A DNA stretch of 64,000 bases from Ulota crispa (Eukaryota; Streptophyta; Bryopsida; Orthotrichales; Orthotrichaceae), in assembly GCA_963920765.1 (NCBI GenBank), contig OY987243.1:34843060-34907059 (forward strand). Reading direction: 5' to 3'. This document shows positions 37,053 to 49,635 of this stretch, in pieces. The position numbers were made by a program, and so were the translations under genes. The notes beneath the pieces were generated by a model. It saw only the letters and a list, made by a program, of their open reading frames with translations. It was not told where the DNA came from and searched no databases. Every line of letters starts with the position of its first letter. Positions within the stretch are counted from its first letter, which is position 1.

Positions 37053-37271
37053 CAGTTCTTACTAGTTGAACAGCCAAGGTCACTCTTTACTTTTTTGTGG
37101 AGGGTGTACCACCTTCATCTCAGAGAGTTTCCAAAAAAAATCACAAACTTGGGGTGCAGTTTTAAAATGTGAAGGAACTCTATGTATGGTGGAATTGGGT
37201 GTGAAAACAAATGGACGGTGATTGTCAAGTTTTCTTTTATACATGAAAACTTGTTAGGCTTTGGTGTTTAA

Positions 37272-37939
37272 CCCTTAAATTTTTCATCGACCCAAGTTGG
37301 GTCGATCGGTTTTTAGCAATGCCATTCATGACTTTAGGAATGCAAAGAGTCACTTGAAGTTTGACTCATTTGAAAGATAAACAAGTTAGCTATGTAGAGG
37401 TGTTTTCAAATTTAGAAGAAGAGTCACCATTGAATTTACAGAAATTTTTAAACCATGGGTGGTCTTGGAGTTGTAGTGTTAACTTTTGGCCTTAGATTTG
37501 TGAAAGTCTTCAATTTTGCTCACAGTTTTTGAAATTTAAGGGTAAAGAGGTCACTATTGCAAGACCATTTTCTCACTCATTTTTTACCTCAAAAATACAA
37601 AACTTGTTTCTATGCGTGTGGAACTTGATTACCTTGAGAATGAGCGTAAGATGCCAACTTTTTAAAATGTTATGTGTCCAAAAGAGCCAATCAAAGCACA
37701 ATTTTACCTACTCCAAAACATTGGTTTCCTTGTAGTACCATTCACATTTTTGTTATAATCTTCCAATCAAACCCTTGGATTGAAACCAAACTTTGCAGAG
37801 ATGATAAGGACTTGGCTTTCTATAAGATCTTACAATTACTTTGGCCTAAAAATGACTCATCATTCTTTAAGCTTCACCCTTTCATAAATTACAAAATTGA
37901 GGTCCAAAACACCTTCAAAATGGCTGAAAAATTTAAGGG
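37272..37939. mobile_element. TTAA-type MITE, 668 bp (CCCTTAAATTTTTC ends)
   Basis: TTAA at 37268-37271 precedes CCCTTAAATTTTTC, and the exact complement GAAAAATTTAAGGG ends at 37939, followed by TCAA (TTAA with one change). A subterminal palindrome CGACCCAAGTTGGGTCG lies 20 bp inside the left end. No coding capacity. A third variant of TTAA-flanked, CCC-ended element in the window. Confidence 0.72.
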
Positions 37940-39156
37940 TCAAACAGCTGAAGTTGACATGAGATAGAGATGATCTGAAGTCCTTGCTTGGTAGAATTGC
38001 TGGTCTGTCTACAAATGATGCTCCAAGTCTTTGGAACAAAAGTACTATTTTTGACCTCAATCCATGACAATGGCCAATTTCACTAATTATGAACTATTCA
38101 AAGTCTACAAATGATAATTACAATATACATAGTTTGAATATATATGCAAAATGTTTGGAGATCTTCCACCATTGTGGAGAGTTTATAATCACATGAATAG
38201 TTCATACATAAATAAATATGTAATGATGCAAGATTGCAAGTATCTATATCTTATTTGTTTTGCAGTCTTCTAATTTTTGTAAAAAATATTTCAATGAGAT
38301 ATTGTTTGGTTTTATATTTGCAAATTTATGTTTATGTATTGTAGTGGATACAAAAAATAGTTGACATATATGAAATTATGTCAAGCAAGCGTATCAAGAT
38401 CTATCATTTTTATCCATATTACTTTTTCCTTCTCCCCTATCTTCTAATTTTATACAAAATGAATGACAAGAACATTGGCATGGCATTAAATGTAGATTCA
38501 AAATAAAGCCTTCCTAAATCTCACTAAAAATACTCAATTAATTAAGAAGCTACATTGAGGAACTTTGAATGAGTACTTAACCCAAAAAGCAGACTAGTAT
38601 TACAAGAATAAAGCCTTTTATAACAAAGCTACTTATATATCCAAATGATCTTGGAAGCTTGTGAGTGAGAAGTTTGTTAGCCATGGAAAAGGAAGACCCA
38701 CAAAACTCCAAAGTACATGGCACTTTTTTTTTGCATTGTGGCGTGGACTCTAAAATCTAGCTATTGAACAAACTTCCACGACCAGGCCAAGGTCATACTG
38801 GCCAAAGTAACCGGTGGAACAAATGAAGAAATTAAACTTATTTTTGGAGTATTGGAAGACAACCACTGCTCAAACTTCCATATCTTATTTCACTAAGAAT
38901 ATCCTCTTTGTTATTCAACAATAAGAGTTTGGAGATGATAATTTTAAAAAACTCAAAATTTACTAGTTTGAAATGGGAAATAACTATGAGTTTAAAAATT
39001 CAAGGGATCTACTTTTACACAAAAAGTAAATACTTGTTGATTTTTACAAAATATCGTTGTGCAACGTCACTTTATTTTGGTGTGGCCCAACCTTCAATCC
39101 TCACTCCTCACTGGCTCACTCCTCACAATTAGGTTCTGACTCCCTTGGAGATTTAA

Positions 39157-39757
39157 GGTAGGAGGCTCAAATTTCATTTGGTCATTTTGAACCGCTCACA
39201 TAGAGCCTCCAAAAACAATGCACAAAGACTCTTAAATGGGTCACATTATCTCTGTTCAAAAATTGTACTTATGCATGCATGGTTTTAGGAGCTTAAGAGA
39301 GTGACATGAGCCACTGTTGAGTGTGCTTATTGGTCACAATTGTGTTCAGATTTTTCTTTCAATAAAATATAGATACATGTTATACTAAATAAATGAAAAA
39401 TTGTTCTCAATCATGATTTGAGTATTAGAATATGGAATGGGTGCTTGCATGCTTTAAGAGCTTTAGTGGAACATTCTTGACTTTGTAATGGTTGCTTTTA
39501 GGGCTCAGGTGCTCCACTTACAAACCACTTTTGCATTATGAATGCTACCACTTACGATTCAGAATAGCTACCTATGCACCTTCTGCTTTGATAAATTATA
39601 GTTAATTCATACCAACTCAGAAAATTTCAATTTAAATGGTGGTAGAATTGTTTCTTCTTTAGCTTTCTACCAAAAATATTATTGGATTGCTAAACCGGCC
39701 TGATTTTTGCAGAGAGGCCAGCTTTCCGTTAGATGGTTGGTTCATGAGCCTCCTATC
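39157..39757. mobile_element. GGTAG-type TTAA element, 601 bp
   Basis: TTAA at 39153-39156 precedes GGTAGGAGGCTC. The right-end complement GATAGGAGGCTC is followed by TTAC (39758-39761). A second, inverted partial copy is at 23187-23487. Confidence 0.65.
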
Positions 39758-40075
39758 TTACCACTTACTCAGCTAAAAGACTAATAAACAATGTCAAACA
39801 TTCACACCACTGATCCAGCTGAGTTTGGGCAGACCACCAGTCGTGGCCTGACACGTCACTGTAGAGCATTCAAAGTTTGCGAGCTCCGAATTCTCCAAAA
39901 AGCAGAATCTATCTGCTCAAATCCCCAAATGAATTTCTTTGGAAACTGGGCCGAAATCGCCATTGAAGCAACCTACACATGAGTTTAGGTCGCTTTACTC
40001 TAGGAGTGAAGGTCATGAAAGCTTGGGGGCAACTTGGGGATATTTCAACCAAAATTTCATCCTAAACGGTTTTAA

Positions 40076-40383
40076 GGTAGGAGCACCCATAAGCATTAGT
40101 TTAAGAGTTTTGAACATGATCAGTATCAATAAACAACTAGAAAATTATAGGATCCTATTAGGAATAGAAAAAAAATGGGTTTGCATTTTCAAATGTATTA
40201 TTTGGATACTGTGAGAATAAGTTAAGAATTAAGAGCAAATCGCCATTGCACCCATAACCACTTTTAAGAATTCATGTTCACATGTTGTACATTCTTGTCA
40301 TTACATCTATTCATTTTCACAGATTTTCCAAGATTTTAGAAGTGATGGTTATGGGGACATTGATGCTTATGGGTGCTCCTACC
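40076..40383. mobile_element. GGTAG-type TTAA MITE, 308 bp, perfect ends
   Basis: TTAA at 40072-40075 and 40384-40387. The terminus GGTAGGAGCACCCATAAGC is repeated exactly as its complement at the right end, 19 of 19 bases. The right TTAA is also the left TTAA of the next element (40388). This is the clearest member of the GGTAG class and shows that its target is TTAA. Confidence 0.85.
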
Positions 40384-40387
40384 TTAA

Positions 40388-41299
40388 CCCCTAAAGGACC
40401 AGATCTCCTTTTTTAAAAACATAGTGATTTTAGGCAGGTACCTGTGATTAGACATTTTCATATTTTAGGCTGAAATGTTAAAAGAATGTGGGGACAAGGT
40501 TTATCTTTCATACGCACTGAATTTCATGACATTTGGAACTATGAGTAAAAAGTTATGGCCTAATATGTTGCATTTTACGATTGTCGGGCAGCCTTGGCAG
40601 ATTTTTAAAAATCACTTTTTTCCAAAAAAAAATTCAAATTGGTTTAGGAGATTTATGTGAATGTAGGAATCTTTGAATCATTCCGTTTGGATCAACAAGA
40701 TGAAAGTTATGAGGATTTTTTTGTTTGCAGGCAATTTTGGATTCTCTACTCCAAAATAAAATTTGAAGTCCTTTATTTTACTCAATTTTTAACATTTTGG
40801 AAAAATAAGAAAACCAAAGGATGAAGATTGTTTATGAAAACAATATGATCATTGGGATTGGCATTTTTCATTTCCATAATTAAATTCTTAACAATTTAGT
40901 ATTTGAATCATTCTTTATTGCATTTTACATACTAATTTTTTTCCATATGTAATACAACTCCAAATGATTTGAAACTTTTTGGACATGTATTTTACTTAGG
41001 TGGGATAAGGAATTTAGAGAAGCACCACCCACATGGCCTTTTTTCCTTAGGAATTTCACCTTCTAAAGGGTAGCTGCCCGGTTTTTCACAAGACGTTTTT
41101 GAATATTCAAACCATTCTAACTTCCAATCCATGAGGTGGAAAACTCTAAAAAAAATTCCACATCTTCTAAAACAATTCTTTTACAAGATCCTACTGTCAC
41201 ATATGCATAAAAGTGTTTTTATTTTCAAATTTGGTTGATGCTCTAAAAATGGCAGTTTTGAAGAGTTTTTGGTGAAAACTTTGCTTGGTCCTTTTGGGG
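40388..41299. mobile_element. TTAA-flanked piggyBac-type MITE, 912 bp (second copy)
   Basis: TTAA at 40384-40387 and 41300-41303. Left terminus CCCCTAAAGGACCAGATC; right-end complement CCCCAAAAGGACCAAGCA. The interior aligns with 18923-19840 throughout, including TTTATCTTTCATACGCA and TTTGAATCATTCCGTTT. No transposase frame. Confidence 0.87.
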
Positions 41300-41431
41300 T
41301 TAACAATGACCCCAAGCACCCACAATAGGAAGAGTATAACGGAGCCAATCACCTTGTGTGTAACAATCATGAAGCAAAAGGCTGATGTCATTATTGTAGA
41401 TTAGGTATTAAGAAGAAAAAAAAACCAAGTA

Positions 41432-41606
41432 CATTAGTGCCTCCCTAAGATGAACCTTTATAAGGAAAAATGCTTGGCTAAGATGAAGTAGATGACTGTC
41501 CTTGGTGGTTGGGGAGCTACAAAAGCTTGTTTAGTTACAATGTATGTTTTCCTTACATGAAAGGAATATGTCGTCCAAATACCTTCATCGTATCTAGGCA
41601 CTATTG
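41432..41606. mobile_element. pogo/Tc1-mariner-like MITE, 175 bp, TA duplication
   Basis: TA precedes CATTAGTGCCTCCCTAAGATGAA and the right end reads TTCATCGTATCTAGGCACTATTG before TA. The full-length interior is repeated at 62496-62671. The termini (CANTRGTGCCTCGATAAGATGAA in consensus of the four ends) and TA flanks resemble pogo-type elements. Class assignment is by this resemblance only. Confidence 0.7.
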
Positions 41607-42992
41607 TAAAGGAATTGAGATTTCCATTCCGTATTACAATATTGACTATCTCAAAAGAGAATTATTTATTCAAATAATTATATTATAATGAAATTTGACA
41701 ATGGCTTTTAGGTCAAGAATTGGCCTTCCATTTTTGGAAGAATCAAATATTTGGAGTTAGGACACTGCTAAATATTATTTTGTTATTATTAAAATAATTT
41801 TTGTAAACTTTTACCTTTACTCCTAATGTAAAAACCTTGGACCCTTTACAAAAATTAGCCTATAGAAGGGGGCTCAAAAACAACCTCAACAAAGGGACAT
41901 TCATAAAACAACTTGTTGCGATTGAGGTAAATTCTATTTATTGTAGGCTATATTTATGAAATAGTATCTTAAAATTATGACAATTATCATGATTTTGATA
42001 AGATTTACTAAGAATACAAATTGATCAAGGAACTGATTCAACAATCAAGTGCCCAAAATCTCGGAAAGGTTTTATGAAGATACACCTTAAACGGAGAGTG
42101 TGAGAAGGATGTCACATCAAAAATAATGCTAAGATTGTGTTGCCAAGACACTTCTTTTAACCCGTAAGCGTCCAATTGATCATTTTTTGGTAGTTGCCAA
42201 TTTTTTTCGAGTTGCCCAAAATATTAAAAGAATTTCAATTTTTTTTTTTTTTTTCATGTAATAGAAAATCAAGTCTACTTTCCAACTTAACTTGAACCAT
42301 AACAATCCAAGTTAAACTTCACCAAGGTGAATTTTTCAAAGACAAACACTTCAGTATTTGCTAGTGTTGTAAAATTTACTATTTGGGAAACTAATGATGT
42401 TCTCTTATTTCAAAAGATTGCATTTCTAAAGTTTAGGATAGAATTTATATTTTTAACCAATCATATTGAATTTTGAAATATAAGAGTAAGATTTGTAATT
42501 TTGGTGAATATTAAATAATAAATGCTTCTAAATTAATTACTTAAAAATCCAAAACATTTTTTGAGTGTTTGACTGTATGGATAATTGTAAAATAGTATAA
42601 TTCTTATTTTCTCTTTTGAAGCAAACTTCATCAATATTACAAAAATACCAATTTATAACACATCTATGTTTTGCCCTTACCCCTTGGGCTTTTAGGAATT
42701 AAAGAATATTAAAAGATTGTGACAAAAACCTTACTTGGAAAATAAGGATGGGAAGCAAACTACCCCTTCAATTAATTATTCCAAATTAGAAATTCTCCAA
42801 AATTCATTGGTCATTACTAGGCAATTGGTATTCCAAAAGCACATTTAAGCAAAATGAACCAAGAATTTTCTCTTCAGAATTGTGTGACGGGAATTTTAGT
42901 TTCAAAAACTAAAATCTGGCAGTTTCTATTTTCAATTGCTGTTTCTTTAGATTGCATCGACTATTTCTTTTATTTAAACCACAATAAATTAT

Positions 42993-43394
42993 GGGAATTG
43001 CTAAAAGCACACCCAAAATTGCTAATGCCACACCCAAGGTGTGCTTTGCGCATGAAATGTGAGAATTTAATGTTAATATTTTTGATTTGGATCAAAAGAT
43101 TTGTTTCACCTTTATGATTCTAAGGTTATACCCAAAAAATTGGAGGTGCTTGAATTTGATACTAAAAACATAGGACTTTTGAATTTCTTAAAACAAAAAT
43201 AAATAAATAAACAAGCAATGCCCCAATAAATGTTCAACAATTTTTTTATTTGTTTTTCTTTCTTTCATGAAGGTGTTAATGTCGTGATTGAATGAATGTA
43301 GATCACTTGAATTATTAAAAAACATTAAATTTTCAAATCACATGCTTATAGGGGTGTGACATTAACAATTTTGGGTGTGGCTTTAGCAATTCCC
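42993..43394. mobile_element. MULE- or hAT-like MITE, 402 bp, perfect 8-bp duplication
   Basis: TAAATTAT stands immediately left (42985-42992) and right (43395-43402). The ends GGGAATTGCTAAAAGCACAC and GTGTGGCTTTAGCAATTCCC pair, and pairing continues for about 43 bp through CCAAAATTG. GGGAA-type ends with 8-9 bp duplications are typical of Mutator-like MITEs; hAT elements also make 8-bp duplications. Confidence 0.85.
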
Positions 43395-44053
43395 TAAATT
43401 ATAACTAGACTTTTTTGAAGACATTGCTTGATTTTAAGCAAATAGGTTCAAATTCAACTAGTTTTTTGCAATTTCAACTAGTAACACACTAAAGGTTGCT
43501 TTATACTAGATGTTGAGTCAATTTTGAAATTGAAAAAAGCAAAAATTATCTCTTTTTATCGGTGGAATATTTGAAATGGTCCCAAGAATTTACACTAGAC
43601 GCCTACATCAATTTTTCAAAAATTGTTTTATTGTTTGAAAGACATTACTTGACACAATTTTAACTTCATAAATTAGATTTATTGAGAATGGGAGGCCAAT
43701 TTTCGGCAATGGAACCATTGTCAAATCTGAATAATATATCTCTTTTAGTAAAATTATATGTTTTCATATATTGATCATTATAAATTGGAGCCAAGATCTC
43801 AATGACTTGCACAATTCTCCTTTTTCATTCATGCTTTGTCTTTCTTCTTCTCTCATTCTTCTGTTCTTCCTCCTTACTTCTTTATTGTTGCAAGAATTTG
43901 TGACCTTTTTGTTTCTTGTCCAAAGGAGCGTATACGTAGTAAACCATGTGAAATTCTAATATTTGAAGAGTTGCATGCGCCTCCAAGTGGCTAAGCAGTG
44001 AGTGATGAGATATATTTCCAAGGAAAGGTAACCTAATTGTCAAGGCAACCTAA

Positions 44054-44850
44054 GGGCCGCTTTACACTATAAGTGGAGGTTGGTTTCCAACCTTTCACAC
44101 ATCCAGTTTTGGAATTTCATTGGCTCATATTCTAAAATGGCCTCAAGGCCTTTGCAGTAGGAGTCAAGGCTAATTTGCAAAACATATTTTAATATTCAAA
44201 TGACAAGATTTGACAGGGCCCCAACTCCAAAAATGTAAAGCCAATTCTTGACTTTGGGGCTATTGTTAAACTTTATTAAATATGAATTTTTGAATTAAAA
44301 GCATTCTTTTAAGATACTCAACACCATAGGATGGAGTTAAGATATCAACAATTACCTTGGGTTCTTTTTATTATCCATTTTCTCTCAAAATTTTCAAAGT
44401 TTGCTCTAGTGGCCTCAAGTTTTTGGCCTCAATTCCATTATACACAAGAGAATTAGCCCCCACTATAGTCATGTTATGATGAGTGCTTAGAGTTGTTATA
44501 ACATTCAATAGCGCCTCCCTCCGGATGAAATGGTTTGGAATATTCCACACCCATCTTTAGCTATGGGGACACTTGGCTGAATTTGTCAGAGAGTTTATGA
44601 AAAAGAGACTTAGTTTAGTGCACATACGTCAATGTGGGGGCTAGCCATGTCAGAAAGTTAATTTAATTTAATCTAATTTAATTTAATTTTTTTTGTCAGA
44701 ATGAAGTTCGTGGATGATACTTGAAGAGAGGGAAAGGCAACCTCTCTTCAAGCTACTGAATGTTATGGTTCATGAGACCATTTGAACTAAAATTTTAATT
44801 GAAATGGCCCCAAGTTTTCATGTCCTTGATTCCTAGTGTAAAAGCGACCC
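44054..44850. mobile_element. Tourist-like element, 797 bp, TAA duplication
   Basis: TAA (44051-44053) precedes GGGCCGCTTTACACTATAAG. The right-end complement GGGTCGCTTTTACACTAGGA is followed by TAA (44851-44853). A further partial copy of the end (GTGTAAAGCGGCTC) follows at 44854-44867, suggesting a terminal duplication or nested insertion. A related solo end is near 39989 (GGTCGCTTTACTCTAGGA). Confidence 0.65.
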
Positions 44851-47445
44851 TAAGTGTAAAGCGGCTCTATATGCCTGTGTATCCAGTACATTACTTCGAA
44901 CCATTGTTGCAAAACATAGGGAAGACAAGACGCCAGGTGGCAGGTGCCCTGATTGACTTTTTGACGTCGCCCCACTTCAGACTCCAAATTAAATACCAAC
45001 CAGGACTCGGAGGACACTTTGAATATCCTGCAAAGTATTCATACCTCGAACCCCCTTTGGGCTTTGACCCTTTCTCGTATGAAGTGAACATACTAGTATC
45101 TGGTTCTCCGGCTTCCGAGAAGTAACTAAAGTTTACGACGCCAACAATTCACGTTTCTACAGTACCGTTATTGTACCGAAGTACCGAATCTACAAATTCT
45201 TCTATTCATCGAAGTTTTAAGTTGACAAGCCGTACTGCTGTAGGTTGTCGCAGAAGAATCGAATCAGGAAGGTCGGATTCGCATTACTGTATATCTTTGT
45301 TGACTTCCTCACAGGGTTCCTGACTTTTTACTTCAGTTGCTTCGTAAGCAGGGTTTTTTTTCTTTTTTTTCCCCATTTTACGAGGGTAGAGCGACCCGCA
45401 CCCAGCCACCCACCAATGCAAGCAGGTAAGGAAAAATAGACAAAATTGGATAGAACCGTCAACATGTGGATTTTCATCCATAAATTGTATTAATGTCAGT
45501 AAAATTCATTCAAAATCTGGCAAATTTAGTGTTGGCTTGGGGGAGGATTTGGTGATTTCATCCATTTTTTTAATGAAGTTTTTTAGTGTTACAGTAGCTA
45601 GTGGCCATCTAAGGTAAGATTTTGGAGAATTTTTGCCAAAAAAACAGAACCTTGTTAGTAAGTGGCGTATGCTGGGAGTCTGGGACGTGGCAAAGCTGGA
45701 CCGTGCTTCACAAGAAATTTTGGAGGCGTTAGCCGGGGCTAATCCTTCAAAGGTTTACCCCCACTCTAGCCCCCTCTTACACAACACTTGGAAAATCTTG
45801 GGTGAACATTGTACACTGAGTTTAGCCTCAAAAAATGTTCATCTTGCTTATGCTAAAGTGCATTAGCCAAGGCTAATCCTTTGAGGGTTAGCCCCAAACA
45901 AACTTTAGCCCTTAGAGCTAACGCCATGAGATCTCCATGTGCCAGTGTCGCATTGCACAGTCAAATGTTTGTATTTGAGAAAACTGTGACTTTCAAATGT
46001 CATGCGCTTCAGAAACTAGGACTGGTGTAGATTTGCGGCAACACAAAATTTGCCAATTTATCAAATACTCCCTTGGTCCCTCTAAAAAGCTCCAAATTAT
46101 ACACATTCCTTAAACCACCAAAAAAACAACTCCCTTTTGCTAACTTCAAATGTTGAGAAAGCGTTTGTCATGTTCAATGATCACATGGGGTGATGGAGGC
46201 AAGTTAAGCAATTAGAGAGCATTCCTCTCCTACCAAGCTTGGCTTTGCCCATATGAGGTACCATTATTGCACTACTAACCTATAAATCATGGAGAAATTA
46301 CTAAATGAGTAACAAAAACAAAGAAATTACAATTTGGATAACAATTTGAAAATAATTACAATTTGGATAACAAAATTCAATAACCACAATGAGTTGTGCA
46401 ACTGTCAAGGGTGCAAGTTGTAAGTGCCGTTGAAGCTAGCATTGACGCCATCACTAGGGTGATTACAAGAAACACTTTTACTATTTCTTGTCCCCTTCAC
46501 CTCCTGCAGGTGCTTTTTGGCTCGTAACTTTTGCACAGCACGTTCTTTTGAGCTGAAATTTTAGAGGAAGGTACATGTCATAGTTACAGACCTTCTCTAA
46601 TTTTTTCAGTTTTTTTAAAATTATTTTACTATTTTTGAACAGCTCCCAAATAGGTGTCTACTTTGGCCATTTTGAGGATTTTTAGTACTATTTTGGGTCT
46701 AGAAAAGCTTTTCTAGGGTTATAAATCAAAGGTGTTGTTTATGGAGCATGCTTACACGCGTTTTTAGAAGGGTTTTGCAAAATTATAAATTCCATGGCAT
46801 CTACATTGTCTCAAAGTGGGCATCCTATCTCCCTTCATTGGCAAAATACAAAAAAATTCTTCAGCAAAGCAATTGTACTATGTGAATGTGTTTAATGGGT
46901 TTTCAAATGGCCAATTTTTATTTTATTTTTTTGAATTATTTACTATTTTCTAAAAAGCAAGAAAGAAATTGGCTTTTTGTAGGTGATTTTGTTTTGCACA
47001 TAACTTTTAGAACAAACTTTTTCTAGGTTTGAATTTTCACAAATATGCTATTTTAAGTGCTTTACAAATTGTCCATATTTTATTTTATTTTTTAAAAAAT
47101 TATTCCAAAAGCTCAGTAGTACTACTAGTACTACCAGTACTAAGGGTGTTTGAGACAAAACTGTGAAGTGTTTCTTGCAACTACCCACCGGTTGTTTGCT
47201 GCAACCCTTGTTTTCTCTGTGGCTTGTTCTATCAGTGGTGCAACCCTTACTAGCACCAAGCAGCCAAAGTTTACCAAACAATTATAGATTGCACAATGCC
47301 ATTGAAAAATCGCTTGCCATTTGCTTGCTTTGAAGCTTCAACGCTCATTGTTTGCTTCTCACTTGCAAACGCCAATCTCCCATCATCTTCTATTCTTTTT
47401 GCTTGCGATCGTTTGTAAGTATCGTTATCTACTATTTGCTCTCAA

Positions 47446-47699
47446 CACCATATTGTTTAAATTGGGAAAAGCAGGGGTACCATTTTGTATTCCACCTTAA
47501 ACCCAAAAAGTTACCTTAAACCAGATTTGAAGGCATTAGATTTAGTCTGAGCCACTAAGATTTTTTCCCTTGCAATTCCTCCTCTCAAGTGAGGGCACCT
47601 GTACCAAAAAAAAACTCTGCAAGTTAGGTTTTAGGTGACCACCTAAAACTTTTGAAAGTCCCAAAATGTACTATTTTTCCCAATTTAACAAATATGGTG
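47446..47699. mobile_element. palindromic MITE of the ATTGGGAAA family
   Basis: CACCATATTGTTTAAATTGGG at the left pairs with CCCAATTTAACAAATATGGTG at the right. Inside lies a smaller palindrome (TTTTAGGTGACCACCTAAAA). Shares ends and inner palindrome with 55332-55571, and ends with 54485-54746 and 58573-58830. No clear target duplication. Confidence 0.72.
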
Positions 47700-48205
47700 T
47701 TTCTCTCTTCCGGTTGTTTAAAGGTGTAAATTGTTTACAACTTGGAACTTGTTCAACCACCAATTGCATGTTGTTTCTAACTCAATCTTGCACGCCATCT
47801 CTTGCTATGCTCTAGCATGGAACTAGGACAACACTTACAGCTTGTGCCCTTGACAGTTGCACAATCCATTGAGGTTATTGGATTTTGTTACCCAAATTGT
47901 AATTCTTTTCAAATCATTACCCAAATTGTAATTTCTTTCCTTTTTGTTACTCATATTTTAATTCCCCATAAATCATCAATAATAATGACCTGGTAACATG
48001 CACAAATATGGTACTTTTTTTTCATGAAATTTAGGTGCCTATACGGCGACATCAAATTTGAAGATTTTATATACATTTGGTAGATGATATGTTAATTTCT
48101 AGAATGCATGTGTAACTAGCACAAAGATTAAAAACATAACACAATCATTCCATCACAAAGAAGCTTTTTGGATGTTTTAAGAGGGACAGAGGTAAAAGGG
48201 AGCAA

Positions 48206-48679
48206 GGTAGACATACCCAATCCTGTTCATGAGCCTAATGCCGCTCATATGTATGTAGGGTGTACATTTGAAATCTCAAATTTAGGCCAACCATAAACAA
48301 CTCATCTTTTGTGTCATAGAACATAAGTTTTCTATGGATGACCTAAATTCAAGATTAAAATGTACACCTTACGTACATATGAGTAACACCATATTCATTA
48401 AAATGGGAGATTTTCACTAAATTGAGAGATAGTTGAAAGGAAATTTGATGAAAGATTTTATTGCAATTTAACACTAATTGAGCTAAATTACAATAAAACT
48501 TTTCAAAACTAATTTAAAATTAGAAGATTTTATGTCAATTCAGTTGAAAATTCTACTTTTAATAAAAATTGCTGATTTATATCGAGATCAACATGGTTAT
48601 TTAGAGAGGTGCCCAATCTCCTATTTTAAATGGAGTTTGAGCGGCATTAGGTTCAAGAACATGATTGGGTATGTCTACC
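48206..48679. mobile_element. GGTAG-type element with nested foldbacks, 474 bp
   Basis: GGTAGACATACCCAATC at the left and its exact complement GATTGGGTATGTCTACC at the right continue to pair through CATGA and GCCTAATGCCGCTCA. A second palindrome (48233-48400: CATATGTATGTAGGGTGTAC against GTACACCTTACGTACATATG) is nested inside. Flanks GCAA and TTAC are near-TTAA. Confidence 0.65.
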
Positions 48680-49635
48680 TTACATGAGTTTTCTGTGGGG
48701 TTACTGTACGTACAATTTAGTTCGATCAAGCATAATATTACAGTCAGCAAGTTACTTCCGTGCCTGCTCGTGCGGCGGCCGGCAGTTGGCGAAGCTCGTG
48801 GTCGGTCGGTCGTGGGCAGCGGTGGTTGGCCCACACGCACGTGAGCGTTTACGGAGTTGCGAAGATCTTGCCATGGAAATTACCCCAAGTTCAATCCTGA
48901 GAGCTTTCCGGTGGATTTGGCGTACAGGTCATGATTCGCCGGCAGCTAACTTAGTCGACGACAAGTACAGTACGTGGTTTTATTTCAAAGCAATTTGAAA
49001 GCTGGTGTATATCAAGTCTCTGATTCAAGCTGGTCTCACTTGCGAACGTTGAAAAAGGCTGGAACTGGAGCTGGATATATCACATGGTACGGATCAGTCT
49101 TCCAAGGGTTGATTCGGTGCGTCTATAACGTAGTATCGAGCGGCCAGCTTGCATGTCGATCTGGGAAGCGCATCCAATTCGACATATCACGAACAAAATG
49201 AATTATAGCTTCATTGCATCCATGCGAAGTCAGATGCGGATCAATCTGATCTGCAGGTCCCAATGGTCGAAACTATCGTTAGGAATTCAGCTGATTGAGT
49301 GAGTCTATATTAAACTTGTGGCCTTTTTTCAACAGCTGAATGCGACCTTCTCTCCACTCTTAACTGCTAAATTCATCAGGATATATACCTCCATAAGCTC
49401 GGCGATCGATCGGGCTTTCTGCGTCTCGTCCTTTGGGTTTCACACACTCATTTCCGTGGAAGGCAAACGCTTATAGCACAGAACTTTCATACCGAGATCA
49501 GACGATACGTGATTCTTCTCGCCTGATTAGCTAATGCGTGGTAGAGTTTTGAGTCCACCGAAGCTTGAAACTAGCTCTTTGAAGCCACGAGTGTGGAAGT
49601 TAAGCCATATCTGGTGATCAGGAAATGAGTAAAAA

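Larger units (their letters stand above)
35484..49635. other. 14-kb gene-free, repeat-rich region
   Basis: No supportable gene was found. The stretch is AT-rich and holds at least nine inverted-repeat elements annotated separately (36825, 37272, 39157, 40076, 40388, 41432, 42993, 44054, 47446, 48206). A poly-T run lies near 42239, a (TTTAA)-rich patch near 44662-44695, and paired GGCTAATCC/GGGTTAGCCCC phrases near 45740-45890. The final kilobase before 49636 is more GC-rich and probably contains the promoter of the kinase-like gene. Confidence 0.55.

Noticed and set aside
44799-45125. 108-codon plus frame (VYPVHYFEPLLQNIGK..)
   Set aside because: No family recognised, starts inside a transposon end and has no supporting splice or start context; possibly chance.
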